This document shows positions 1-12,600 of a DNA stretch of 64,000 bases, one piece after another. The DNA comes from Colius striatus (lineage: Eukaryota; Chordata; Aves; Coliiformes; Coliidae). Where the stretch lies: NCBI RefSeq assembly GCF_028858725.1, contig NC_084767.1, positions 17,375,895 to 17,439,894 on the forward strand, read 5' to 3'. Position 1 is the stretch's first letter, and the number at the start of each line of letters is the position of its first letter. The notes under the pieces were generated by a model that had not been told where the DNA came from, did not search any database, and saw nothing but the letters and a program-made list of their open reading frames with translations. A program made the position numbers and the translations under genes.

Positions 1-3000
1 ATAGGCAGTACAGATTCCTCTCATGCACAGTAACTTTGGTGGTGTTGTCCCACCTGTGCTGCATTTTTCAGAGGCACTATGTGCTGGAGCCACTGGAAAG
101 ATACGTTGAAGATCTCAGTGTCATTTATCTGGGCTTTAGTGTTATTAATTTGAGTATAAAGGATAATTTAACTGGAATGTTGAATAATGGTCAATTAGTG
201 TTCATTAAGGTGAAGCTGAAAACTCAAAACTGATAAAATATGCTGTTTGATTTGCTAGAAGAGGTCATGGATGCTCATAAATCATCAATGGTCAACAGGA
301 GAGACCCGAGTCCTCTGTGGGTAAGTATATCCAGAGCCCCAGTCTGAACAAAGATCAAGATTTAAATCAGTCTCTAAGTATTAGAATAACATTTGAGGAG
401 GGAATCAAGAGGAACAGACTTTTGTGCATATGCCTGCCCCTGCATCTCTTGTGTCCTCTTCTGCAGTGTCTGGAGCTGGCCACTACTGGAGACAGGATGA
501 GGGACTCAGCTGGACCACAGCATGGCACAGTTGGAGCCCTCATATACTTGACAAAAGCTCAATCACATGCCTATAGTTGGGAAAGAACCAGTTTCTAGAG
601 ACCTTGACTGTAGAGAGATTTACTTACATCTGAAAAAAAAAGTTACCTCAGTAACTAAAAAATGACCTTGGTAAGAGTCCCAGCTTTACTCTGTCTTGCA
701 CTTGGGAAGACTTTAGAGCAAGGAGTATAGGATGCAAGGGACAACATCATACTTTGCAAAGGAGCAAGTGAAGAGTTGGGATCTAAAAGCCTCCAGACTC
801 CAAGGAAGTTCAGGTCCAAAGCTGCACTTTCCAACTGCACACCTCACCCTTGTTTGTGGTAGCTCATTTCACTTGGCATTGCTGTTGTGTTTTTCAAGAA
901 GCAGATGTGAAAACCTATTTGGTTTGGCTCTAACAATCTGGGAAATGGTTCAGAAACCTGGAATTTGAGCAAAGCTCATGTCTAAGCTCCATTGACCACT
1001 TCAGGCACTACTGTTGGTGTTTTATTATTAAAGCTTCACCCAGTTCTCAACTTAGACCCATGAATTCAAACCTCATCCCTAACCAGTCACTTAAAATGAT
1101 GCGGTACTGCACTCTTCAAGGTGCCTGTCCTATAAAGAAACATCTATTTCTACTCATTTGCAGAAACCAGGGCAGCTTATTTTTGCAAACTCAAAGCAGA
1201 ATCAGCCACATTTGGATACAGCTCTGGTTTTCTGGTTGAAACATTTCCCAAAGCTTGTGCGGGGCTCAGGGGTGCTTTGAGGGCACCATGGCTGCTCCTG
1301 GCCAGCAGCAGGACACTGGCCCCAAATTGCTCCACTTCCAATCCAGCTTCAAACTGCTCCACTTCCAACCCATGCAACTTGAATAAGTCTCCAGCTCTGC
1401 AAAATCCTACATCAGCCTGTTGAAGTGCATTTTCAAATCTCCAACATGTGCATGTTTGGTCTTATTTCATCAAAGACTTGAATTTCTTTTTGCTGACATA
1501 ATTTGTCAACACATGCAGTTCATAACAGAAAAAGGTTGATCAAAGAATAACAGGTAACTTATTTACTGCATGATAGCAAGCAAAATTGCTGCTATAGCTT
1601 TGTATTAGCAGCTCCACATTTAGTGCTTTTATCAGCATTTCATCTGCAACACGCTCTTCGACTTCATTCAGATACACAATTTAATAACCAGAAAAGAGTT
1701 TCCCCCCCGCCCCCTGACAGATGAAGCTCAGTGCCAATGTTACGATGCAAAAAGTGTTAGTTACAGCTGGTGATTACACCCAGATAGAACATTGGATTTG
1801 CACTTCATGCAGGAGGACAGGGAGCAGCGCTCAGCTGTGTAACCATGGGACAGCAGTGTCAGTCTGAGCAAAGGCAGCAGAAGTGGTTCAAAATACAAAA
1901 GCAGGCAGTGGCTGTTGAAATTTAGCTTCAGCTTCCCAGTTTGTGATAAACCCTGTTATTTGGATTCATCACTTCCATTACATACCAGAATAAAATGCTG
2001 TCACTTCCAGCAGGACCTGACATGTCCTATGGGTCCTCCTCGTTTCTGTCTCCCTGGGGTGCTAACTCCCATGACACAGCTGCTGCAGGAGGACATCCCT
2101 GTCCCAGGAACACTGGCGTGTCTGGAAAGTCTCTGCACATTTCTCACCAAGGCAGTACAATCCTGGTCAGGATTAGCGATGTGTTGCAAGACTCTGCTTC
2201 TAGTTTTCTATATGAACTGTAAGTAATGCCCAACAGCTAAGGTATCTGTGAAGGAAACACACCGTGAGATGAGCCACCTCCTGGCTTATGGCTACATCAA
2301 AGGCAAAGCTGCTTCCTTCAAAGGCAGACACAAGACTTTTCCTGGAGAAATCCACACCCCAACTCCTAAGCATATGTGAAAGGGAGGGTTTTTCAACTTG
2401 TGACTTAAGTGACTTGAAACAAATCAGATGTTGAGCCATATGGGTTTGGGTCTATCTGAGACCATAAACTCTTTTCATTACAGATAAAGCTAATGATGAT
2501 GCAGCAGTGTGCTCTAGAGCTGAGGCCAGGAGGTCTGAAGATGGAGTCAGACAGAGGGAGATGCCATAAGAATATATAGGGTGATAAAATTGCAAAAGGC
2601 AATTATGTGTTGCTGCATCTGGCTTCATGGACATCACATAAAGGCTGGAGGGCAAAATTTGCCCCACTGAGAGGCATGTCGCTGATTGAACAGCAGTCTC
2701 AGGCTAATACCTGAATTCTACAGGAGACAACAAACAGATCTTGCTCTTGGATTTAGCTCGGCTGAGCAGCCCAGGCAGGTTAGATGTCTTGGACCACACA
2801 TTGCACCTGGTACAAGTATCCACTAGTCACTCTGCACAACTCCAGAGGGACATATTTAAACTTACAAGCTACATGTTGGTAGCTTCTCTCTCTGCTTACC
2901 TCTTATTTTTTCTACCATGCCCATCTTTGCTCCCCTACACTGTCGCATGAAGCCTATTTCAAAACTAAGATGATCATCCATTCTCCACAGTCCCATCCAT

Positions 3001-4770
3001 GTTCCATTTCATGTTTCCAGTAGCCTTGATTAGGTAGGTTTGTAACAGAGCAGTAAAGAATTACAGGTTTCAAAAAAAAGATGGCTGTGAACTCTTACCT
3101 AAGCTGGCAGCATTCAGTGGAGTGGTAAGATAAGGAAAAGTGAAAAAGAAGTTTGAAGGGGAGATGTTGCTTATCACCAACCAAACATTGATGTTTCAGG
3201 AGAATAAAACTATCAGCACCAAGAAACTTCTCAAAGAGGCAGAGGCACATCAAATTTTGTAGCTTTCATTCTATCTTGAATCTGTACTGTAAAATAACAT
3301 TCATATTTTGACCAGAAACTACCTCTCTACTAACCATGGAGAAATGTTATGATATCAAAATGTCATAATGTGGAATAAAAAGTGATTGCTGTGATTAAGC
3401 AAGACCACAAGTTTGCTATTAAGGAAAGAAATGTCCATAACGAGTGTTACAACACTGCTGCTGTGCATGGATGATGAAGAACGAGTGAGACTTCATAGTT
3501 TTCTGGGAGGTGTAAGGGGGCATAATCCAACAGTCCAACATCTTTGTTCTCATAAATGTAACTGCACTTACATCATACTCATACACAAAGGTAATACACA
3601 TCATGCAAGGTATTTTGTTCAAAATATTACACCTTTAGCTGCTTAAGAAGCAAGAGGCAAAAAACCATGGTCTCTCAGTTTCAGTTTCCTCTGCACTTTT
3701 TATCAATTCTTTTCACTGCCTTTCCAGTGAATGCAGTGGAGATCTGACTGTTAATCCCCATCAGCTCTACTAGCCTCACTGAGTTACAGTGAATGTCTCA
3801 GTTGTGTGTCACACTGAAACTACTACTCCAAGACATTCAACAAAGAAGTCAGACATCAGAAAGTCTGTATAGTAAATATCTGATGTAGTACAAGGTGCAG
3901 GTATAGTTGTTGGCATACTTTGGTAATAGAACATCCTGTAGCCTATATTATTTTGGCAACAGAATCGTGTTTCATAAGTGAGACAAATAAACCTGACCCT
4001 TTGAAAAAGAATCAAAAGGGCCATATCTTACAAACTGACTACATTTGAAATCCAGTACTCAAGTTGCCAGAATCTGGATAATTGCTCACAGTGTCTTACA
4101 GAGACATTAATGTGGTTTAAAATGCAGGGTTTGAATTTGAATGCATTATCTCCACCAATTAATATTATGTTAAGACCCGTGCAAAGAAATTAACTCGTTT
4201 CTAACATCCTGATGTAAGCTGAGCCAGGAAAGAATGACTGGGCCAGCCACCCCTTCTGACATTCACCTCCTCTTCAGCTGAGCCATCTACCTTAAATCCT
4301 CAGCAGTAGTCTCACCAGTGGAGAAAACCTGAATTCCCAGATATTCACGTAGGGGATTCATCTTCATCGTCACTTTTCCAGATGTTTGTTGGTCAAGAGA
4401 CACTGGAGAGGAAGAGAGTCTGTCCCTTTCTCCCCAGTAGATGAATGGTTAAACTCAAAGGTAGTTGTTGCTGACGGTGGTCACCTCCTCTTGTTCTGCA
4501 GGAACAGTTGTGCTGTGCTTTCCAGGAAAGTTTATTAAATGCAAAGTGTTGCTTTAAACCCCACTCACAAGACCGAACCAAACAAGTCTGTCGGGGGAAA
4601 AGATGGAGTATGGGCAGCTGCCTGCAACAAGGTCTTACCATCTAGGCAGTGTGACTGGGTAGAGAAGGGGTTACAGGACAAGGCTATGCTCGCTGGGAAA
4701 TGTGCTGACTCAGTACTGACCATCCGCAGAGGTGAGGAGCAGTAGAAGCCTCTGGAGAGGGTGTTCAGAT
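1..4770. other. Non-coding DNA, no feature recognised
   Basis: AT-rich sequence with only short random open frames on both strands. It contains a two-copy 27-bp tandem duplication at about 1328-1368 and a C/G run near 1704. No exon, RNA gene or named repeat was recognised. Confidence 0.6.
1328..1381. repeat. Two-copy tandem duplication, 27-bp period
   Basis: TGCTCCACTTCCAA occurs at 1328-1341 and again at 1355-1368, with the intervening bases also similar. It is a small local duplication; no function is suggested. Confidence 0.7.
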
Positions 4771-4794
4771 CAGTATTTCTACAAGGCTGATTGA

Positions 4795-4875
4795 AGGGAA
4801 TCTGCAGGGTGTTGGACTAGATGATCTCTAGAGGTCCCCTTCAACTCCCATTATTCTGGGATTCTGGGATTTCTG
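4795..4875 (+). mobile_element. CR1 LINE 3'-end fragment
   Basis: GTTGGACTAGATGATCTCTA followed by a GGTCCCCTTCAACTCC-type block and a tail of ATTCTGGG repeats is the standard 3' end of bird CR1 elements. Only the last 80 bases or so are recognisable, as expected of 5'-truncated copies. The divergent tail suggests an old insertion. Confidence 0.85.
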
Positions 4876-4960
4876 GGGAAAAGGAGACCTTACCATTGCT
4901 CTTCCCTAGCGAGTCTACAGCAGGAAGACATCTTATTCCTCATAACACTGATAGTAAAGA

Positions 4961-5028
4961 CACAAACCTCATCACCTAAGAGAAGATGTAAGTCACAGAA
5001 TCACAGAATCACAAACCTGTCACCTAAG
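4961..5028. repeat. Direct repeat flanking a CR1-like tail motif
   Basis: CACAAACCT-TCACCTAAG occurs at 4961-4980 and 5010-5028, about 49 bases apart. Between the copies is CACAGAATCACAGAATCAC, which on the minus strand reads like the repeated tail of CR1. It could be a target duplication around a tiny CR1 remnant or a local tandem duplication. Confidence 0.5.
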
Positions 5029-5059
5029 GGGGGATGCAATCCCCCATATTAGCTCTCAA

Positions 5060-6690
5060 GAGGCATGAATCAACTTGTCCTGGCATCCTTCACAAATTCT
5101 AACATTTATCCTCTGTTTTATACATTATATTGGATCATTAATCAAAAGGGATTTGAAAAATTGGTTACTATTAGATTTTCAGTTCCCTCTAGATTATTTT
5201 AAAAATAAAAGAAAGAGAAATGCTACAAGGGGCAAAAAGCAAAATATCATCAGTGTCAAAAGCCTTACTGAAGTCAATATATTTGACACCTACTCTTCTT
5301 CTGTCCACATGGCCTATTACTCTCTAAAATGATATTGGAGTGCTTTGACGAGTCTGTATTGGCTGTTGCTCATCTTTTTATTTTCTAGGTGTGCGAATAT
5401 TTGTTCCAGCATTTTCTGGATTTTGAGGGTAAGCTGGCTGTTGTACAATTCTCCTGCTCTTTTTCATCTCACCTCTCCCACCTTTTAAGATAAGACACAC
5501 ATCAGTCTTCTGGTATCACCCCAGTCCGCCCATGAATTCAGTGATATCATTAGTACTGAGATTACTAAAGCCAGTTATTCAAGTGCTACATGATTAAGTC
5601 AGCCACAGTCAATTTAAAAATCTCCAACTTATCAAAGTATTCTTTAACCTGATTTTCCTCTAATCTATGCTGAAATATTTATTTTTGTTAGTTTTAATTG
5701 GGGTAAATGCCTGTTTACTGATACTTTTTACTGAAAATTGATGAAAAATTGTATTAATTTTTCCCATTTTCATTGATCAGGAGCTTTTCCTCTGTACAAA
5801 GTAATGCACAAATCTTTCGTTTGTTCTTCCTCCTGTTTTTAACATGCTTAAGAATTATCTCTTCTTTTCCCTGATGCCTCTTGCTAGCTGCATTTGGTTT
5901 CCTACCTTTTCCATTCTGACTTTTGCCCTATGTATTTGATCTGTTCCTTTATGATCATCTCCAGTAATCTTACAAATTATGGTTCTTTCCTGTGATGTCA
6001 ATAAGGAATTTATGATTTAGTAAATCAATGGCACGTCCTATACTCTCTCTGCACTGGGTCAGTGCATTTCTGCCTTTTGTCTCTGATGAAAATCCATCAG
6101 TTCTCTGAGTTTACCAAAATCAGGCATTTTGAAGGCCAGCCTGTCTTTCCAAGGATCATCAATGCTATTGTCTCATTGGCAGTGCCACCAAGTTGTCTTC
6201 TACCTTCATATATCCAGCTTCTGAAAGCATAAGATGTCCAGGAGCCTATCCTCTAATTCTTTTGCTCATCTTCTATATCCAAAAACTGCCTTACAAGTCT
6301 TGGAAGAGGCTCTCAGAAGAGTTGGTGGCATCCTTTAACAGCCTTAATCTCCTGTCACTGGCGTTTTGCTTTTTGGATGATTCCTCTACCACCAACAAAA
6401 GGTATCAGCCATCTGACTTTCCTGACTCTGTAGCAGCTCAGAGTCACTTCATTTCACTAGTAATAGTCTTTTTCTCCCTAGTTTTTCAGCTCTTCTCCAT
6501 GTTGCTGTGGGTCATCTACACAGCAGCATCCTTGATTATAATTTTTGTTTCTTCTGATGCTGGCAAGTCTGAATCTAAAGTCTCGGGAGGTTTTATATTG
6601 TTTGTGGGGTTGTTGTTTGTGGGTTTCTTTTCTTTTGCTTTTTCTTTTGTAACTTCAGCTTCATTTATAGAAAGCAGCTCATGAAACAGT
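5060..6690 (-). mobile_element. Ancient degraded CR1-type LINE body, antisense
   Basis: Read on the minus strand this stretch resembles the interior of a CR1-clade LINE (reverse-transcriptase region). Landmarks on the plus strand are TTACTGAAGTCAATATATTT near 5266, TTTTATTTTCTAGGTGTGCG near 5375, TCTCTGAGTTTACCAAAATC near 6103, and an AGTTGTCTTCTACCTTCA block near 6191. These are spaced as in antisense copies of old CR1 elements shared by birds, turtles and crocodilians. It carries many indels and stops and is not functional. A 163-codon plus-strand frame at 6193-6684 lies partly within it and is probably not a gene. Confidence 0.65.
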
Positions 6691-6699
6691 CTTGGGAGC

Positions 6700-9600
6700 T
6701 GGAACTCTCTGGCTACGTCACCCAAACAGCCGTGTGGGCTTACAGCCATGCTGTGGGGCTTACAAAGCTGAAGAGGCAGGCAGAGGTGGCCATGCAGCAC
6801 TTTGCCCTGCTCTGCAGACATGGCTGCTGGAATAGCCTGTGGTACAAGATAAGAGTTTTCAGACTTGCTATCTGCCTCACTGGCTAAGACTTGTAGAAGT
6901 GTTCATGTTGCCAGAATTTAGTCTGGATTTGCAGCGCTCTGGCTATCCATCATTTTTTCCAAGGGTCATGAAGAAGGTATCATTGAGCTGGCAGTGCTGA
7001 TCCTAGGATGCATCAGGGATTTCACTATACCAGGAACTCAACTATAAGTCTGCTTTACACATCTGGAGCAATGGAAATAGCCTTAATTGAGGCTATAAAC
7101 TAGCTCATGATGACATTTTCTGCCAGTTCTGTGCATCACAGAGGATACGCGTGGCACTGAAAAGTCTTAAATCATTTCTGAGCTGGAACATAAAATCAAT
7201 CTATTTAAATATGTTGTTTAAAAGTAAAAGGTTCATTGAAAACTGCCTTCTACTTTCAAGAGTAGAGACTCAATGGTGTGTATAGATTTATCCTCCACAA
7301 GGTTTCTTCTCACAGGTTTTGTAAGATGCTTCTGTATCAAAGCTGAGAGTGGCCATTTCCCCTCACTGCATCATTTTCTAGAGGGTTATGGCAGCAGCAG
7401 GTTTCAGTCAGGCTAAAGATCAAAGGCTTTGATCTCCATTCATCTCGACTTAACTAAAAGGAAGTCACATCTGGAGCATTTATCCAATTCTGCAAGCTAT
7501 AAATATGTATGGGTTTGGTGCTATGTAATTAATCAAAAGCCTGAAACAGAATACATGTGCTAACCTGCAAAGATGCTGGATTGCAAACTATAAGAACCAA
7601 TGAAATATCTTCTGATATGTAACTACTCTGTGTAACTAAACCACCCAGTGATTTGGCACTTTATCTATGTTTAAAGTCAACTCAGTACTGAGGACACAAA
7701 CCTTCAAGAGTCCTTCAGAATTAAGTCAGTAATTTGTAAGCAAATACAAGTTTCCTACAGGGGAAAAAACCCAGAGTCTTTCCTTGCAGGATTTTGTATC
7801 AGCCCACTCTGAAGTTGGGGGCCTCAGTATGAAACTTGGATCTAGGTCTGGGTTTGAGTCCTGAATTTTTCATTCTGAAAATCTGGATCTACTTACGAGT
7901 CTGGATCTCATCTCTGATTTTTCCCATTTACTCCAAATCAGCCATAAACAGCACCAAGTTTAATCTCATCAGGCAGCACTTTTAAAATATGCAATCAGGC
8001 TCCAGTAGTGACTACCTGCTTTAGTCTCCTAAATACAAGTGATTTGTGCTCAGAAATGCCGAGACAATCGGAACTCCTGATTAGCTGAATATACCACTCG
8101 TGTGGTTATTTTTAAGCCTGTGTACTTCTGCTGAAGGTTTTCTGAGAGTATGTAGTTGCTTTATGTAAAGGCTGTACCTAAAAGCCAGTGGTGTATCTAC
8201 AGCTGTTGAAATGGCCAGAGTCTATGCTGGGAAATGGATGTGTTGCCAGACATGTTGTCTGATTGGGACCCAGTCCCCAAATTTATGAAGATAGACTGGA
8301 AAAACAAAGGAGTAATGAGGATGAGCTGAAAGATAGTCCCAAAGCAGACAAGCAAACAAACAAGCCTTGTGCTCTGCACTCACCTGAGCTGCTGGCTGGT
8401 CCTCTGGCTCTTGTGGGGCTCCACTGCTAAACAATCTCCACGTGGCCTTCACCTGCCAGGCCCAAGAACCAACTGCAAAAAAATAAAGCTCAGAAAAAGA
8501 CTGGTTTTTGTTGTCATCACTGTCAATGGATTCTTTTCTCTCTTTTAAGACCCCTTTTCCACAAGGAAGGGGGAAATAACTGTAATGAAAGGCAAATATT
8601 GAGGAGCAGACCAGGACAGTTTTCAGTTTCCAAGCAACACAGACATTCTGATCATGACTACTATGATTTCACCTTTTAAAGAATCTCCTGTCTATGGCTA
8701 ATTTTACATAATAGGCTTTATTAATATTAATTAAATCTCCCAACTCACATGTGTTGTAGCCAAGACATAGAGTTTTGAGGCAAAAAGCAGAAAATTCATG
8801 GTTGTGAAAGGCATGAAGCTTCTGAGTTTCTGGCATGAAGTCAGAAGTACTCCTGCTTCCTAATTCCCTCATCTTCAGGACCAAACATAAACCTGCCTCC
8901 TGCCAAGCAGCTAGGACGGCTGCTACAACTCCACAGCCTCTCATAGCATCCATTGTCCAACACCAATAACCCCTGAAACTAGGCAGTGCCCCCAAGCCAG
9001 AAGAAACGGAATAAAGAGTATTGTACTGTAAATGCAGCAGGAAGAGACCGAGACTGTCTTGTTGACAGTCCCATCACACTTGAAAGCTTCTGCATGTTTT
9101 CTAGAAGCAAGGTTGACCAGATCAATTTACAAAGCAAACTACTTTTCCTCCTCTCTTCAGAGGACACTTGACAAAGGTTTGTTTCACTGCTTTTGTGCCT
9201 GCCAAATAGTTGCTACAGGCTGTGAATAGATCCTTTTCCTTTGGTGCATCTCCTGGCACACCCAGAAACAGAGAGTGTTTCTCAAGAGGATTTTAAAAAA
9301 AGGTAAAGAATTTAGAGTCATGCTTACTCATTAGAAGACCAGCCTCCTGGGAAAACATCTCCTTACTTCACTGAAAGCAGGATACTTGCAGATCTCTAAT
9401 TGGTATTCTGTTGACTGAGTATTTTTCTTGTCTGTTCATACCCATCACTGGGTAATGGAAATTCGATTACTGATAGTTTGCACCACAAGAAAGTAAATTT
9501 AATGTTGTTAAATGCTATGCTTATATTGAGTCTGTCCGTACCACTTTTTTCATTATCTGACTTAGAGTAATTAATTATTATTAATTGTTACATGCTGAGT

Positions 9601-12600
9601 TTCGGCAACCTCTTTGAGAAGAGAATTCTGGATAGTGAAAGGCACATTTCAGACCTGGTCTCTAGGGTTTATTTCACCAGATTTTTGCATGCTTGACTGA
9701 CCAAGTCTGCAGCGTGAAAACCCAGGGGCAATACAGAAAGTTTAGCTTTACACAGGTTTTGAAAAAAAGAAATCTAATGCTTTAAAATTTATCCCCGGGG
9801 TTGTAAAGAACAGAGTACTTTGTTTGTATTGGATGTTTAATAATTAGTAATAAACAGCAGCTGTGGAATCATGCCAGCAGTGCTGGTTAAATATCCTGTA
9901 CAAGGGAAAGTAAACATGATGAAAAGACTGCAACAGTGTATGTACCTCAACAAATACACTTCCTTTACAGGGCAGAGTTACCAGACTGAAGACAAAAAAA
10001 ACCCCAAAAGGTGGCCAAAAATAAAGAGAACCAGTCCATGTGTGTGGACACACTGGTGAACAAGGTCCCACAACCAGCTGTTTGCCAGCCTAGGTGTGTC
10101 AACCTCCACTGTAAACCCCAGAGGGTAAAGGAAAACCATCTTTCCACTGAATGTAACCTTGAAGGCCAGCTTTTATAGATATTTCTGTATTGGTACCTCA
10201 CTGATGTGTGACGGGCCTGACATAAAGCATCATCACAGCTGTGCTTTTCTTCCCCAGCCCCTGCACAAGGAAGAAAAGCTTGACTTGGCATTTAATTCAT
10301 GCCTGTAGGAGATGAAGGCAGAGCTGTATGGAAGGGCTGTCTTTGTCTCCCATACACAATTTTACTCAAGGTCATTTTGCTGTATCAGTGCTGCTGATAA
10401 AGTGTCTTTATAAGAGTCACAAAAAGCCTGTCTCAGAGTAATCCCCTGGGAGAAGGCGGAGGCAGCTTGTCCTTCATCATGCAGAGGCAAGAAGCAAGTC
10501 ACAAAACAGCCTGTGAATAGTGGAGTCATGGTCACCTGCCTAATTTGTGTGAGGAGTTTGTGTAAGACAGGGAGAGCTCTGGGGCTGCGGGATGGACCTG
10601 GTTCCTGGCAGATGTGGAAAGGGTCGTGTCCCGGCTCCTGCATCCCAGGAAGATCTCCCACCCAAAATGCCTGCACTGCCTGATGACTAATGGGACTTCA
10701 GTTCGTGCTGGGGCATCTCCTGGTCAGCTCCCGCAAAGCTCACAAGCAGTGTGCGAGGAGGCATGCGTCACACCTGCTCCCCATTGCTAGGTCTTACACT
10801 ATGTTCATTCTCCACTTGTCTTCACAGGGTCATTTCTCATACCTGCCCTGGTGTCTGGGCCTATAATCAGCAATGCCTGGTCAGGGCGAATCACTAAGCA
10901 AAGAGATTTTGGTAGAATTAAAAGCTCTGAGCTGGGGTGAGTGTTTTATTTGTGCGTGCTCATGCAAAGGAAAAGACACAAGAACTGCACACACATCATC
11001 ATGGTTCATTCCTCAAGCAGCAATACAGTTCATGAGGGCTGAGATGCTGCTCCCAGCAAGTGGAAAATCCTCGTAGTGCTGACACTCTAAACAGCTTGTT
11101 TATTTAGTATTTAAAGGCCATTTCCCCCCTCACACAAGTTAGTATCCTCCAAACTCCTCTGATCAATACCAGAGGGCCTACAACCTCCATAAAACCAGGG
11201 GGCTGCTTGCGAACGGGTCTCTGCAGACACCAACCACAGTTTCTGTGCACAGGTCTGGTATTACTGCTCGGGAATGAGACCATACATTCCAACTGCTATC
11301 AGACTGCTGGATACTCAAAACCACCCTCACTTGAGCTCCACACTTGAAGGTACTTCAGTTTATAGTTTAACCCTTGAGGAATAATGCCTGAACCAGCGTG
11401 CTATGCACAGGGCTCTTGGAGGAACTGCTGAAAGGATCACAAGGCATTCACTCACCCACAGGCTGAGCGTACATACAGATTTAAGTGGCATATTAAATAT
11501 TTCCAGGCAATTCCAAGCTCTTCAGAACCCACATCATCACTCAGCTTCTGCTTTAATTTTGTCATATGCCTTCTGGGCTCCCTGGTCACAGTTTGCTTTG
11601 TAATTCCTGCCCATAACGTGTTTGTACCACTCCTCCCATCACCAGGTACGTCCTCTCTCCACAGCACTTAAATACATATTTACCTTTACTCCTTTCTGCT
11701 GGGGGTTTTCCACTGACGTCAGTCATTTGCAGAGACCAGATTCCCTCTGCTTCTTGTACAGGTCAGCATTGTGCCTTCTTCCAGCAGATTATCACAATAA
11801 ATGACACTGGTTGCTCCTCTCACAACTCTAAGCTCATGCCTGAGGCAAGTAACATACATTTCTGAAACAAACCTCCAAGTCTTTGTACAGTGAGGCATTA
11901 AATAATACAACAGCTTCATGGATTCAGGCAGAATTTGTAAGTTTAATACAGTTGAAATGTCCTAAACCTTTGCTTTATATTTCCATGCCTTGATGTCATA
12001 GAAGGCTGATGACTCTCCAAGGGTTTTGCTGCAGGAGAAAGTTGTATTGCTGCAGAACTTAACATGAATCCATAAACCAATACAGTTTGACTGGAGCGAG
12101 GACTGCACGGACACTCATTTCCATATAAAGTAGCTTATTATGGGTTAGTAAAATGTGTTCCAAACCAAACCAAGAAAAAATTGATATTACTTGTATTGAT
12201 TTAAATTTAGAGATTAGTTGTAGTGAGGCGCCTGTCTCCTGCAGATGATCTCTGGGACGTGTCAGGCTGGACAGCGCAGCCAGATGTCAGCACAGGATGC
12301 TCCAGCTCTGGCTCCACACTACTCTGCTGTCCCTGCAGCACCTTATCTTGTCCTCGAAACACTGGTCCCCTCCTTGGTATATGTCTGCACAATTGGAGTG
12401 AATGTGCTTATGCTTATCCCAACATCTGTCTTTACAAAACTGCAACAGTTTTACCTTTGCCTTATACCCCTCACCTTGACTTCTGATGGGATGTAGCATT
12501 GGTCAGAAAAGAGGTTGTACAGAATGGTGTTCAGCTGTTACACAGATGGAGCAGATAGGAGATAATATTTCTCCATATCCAGGTATTTTTGTATTTAATT

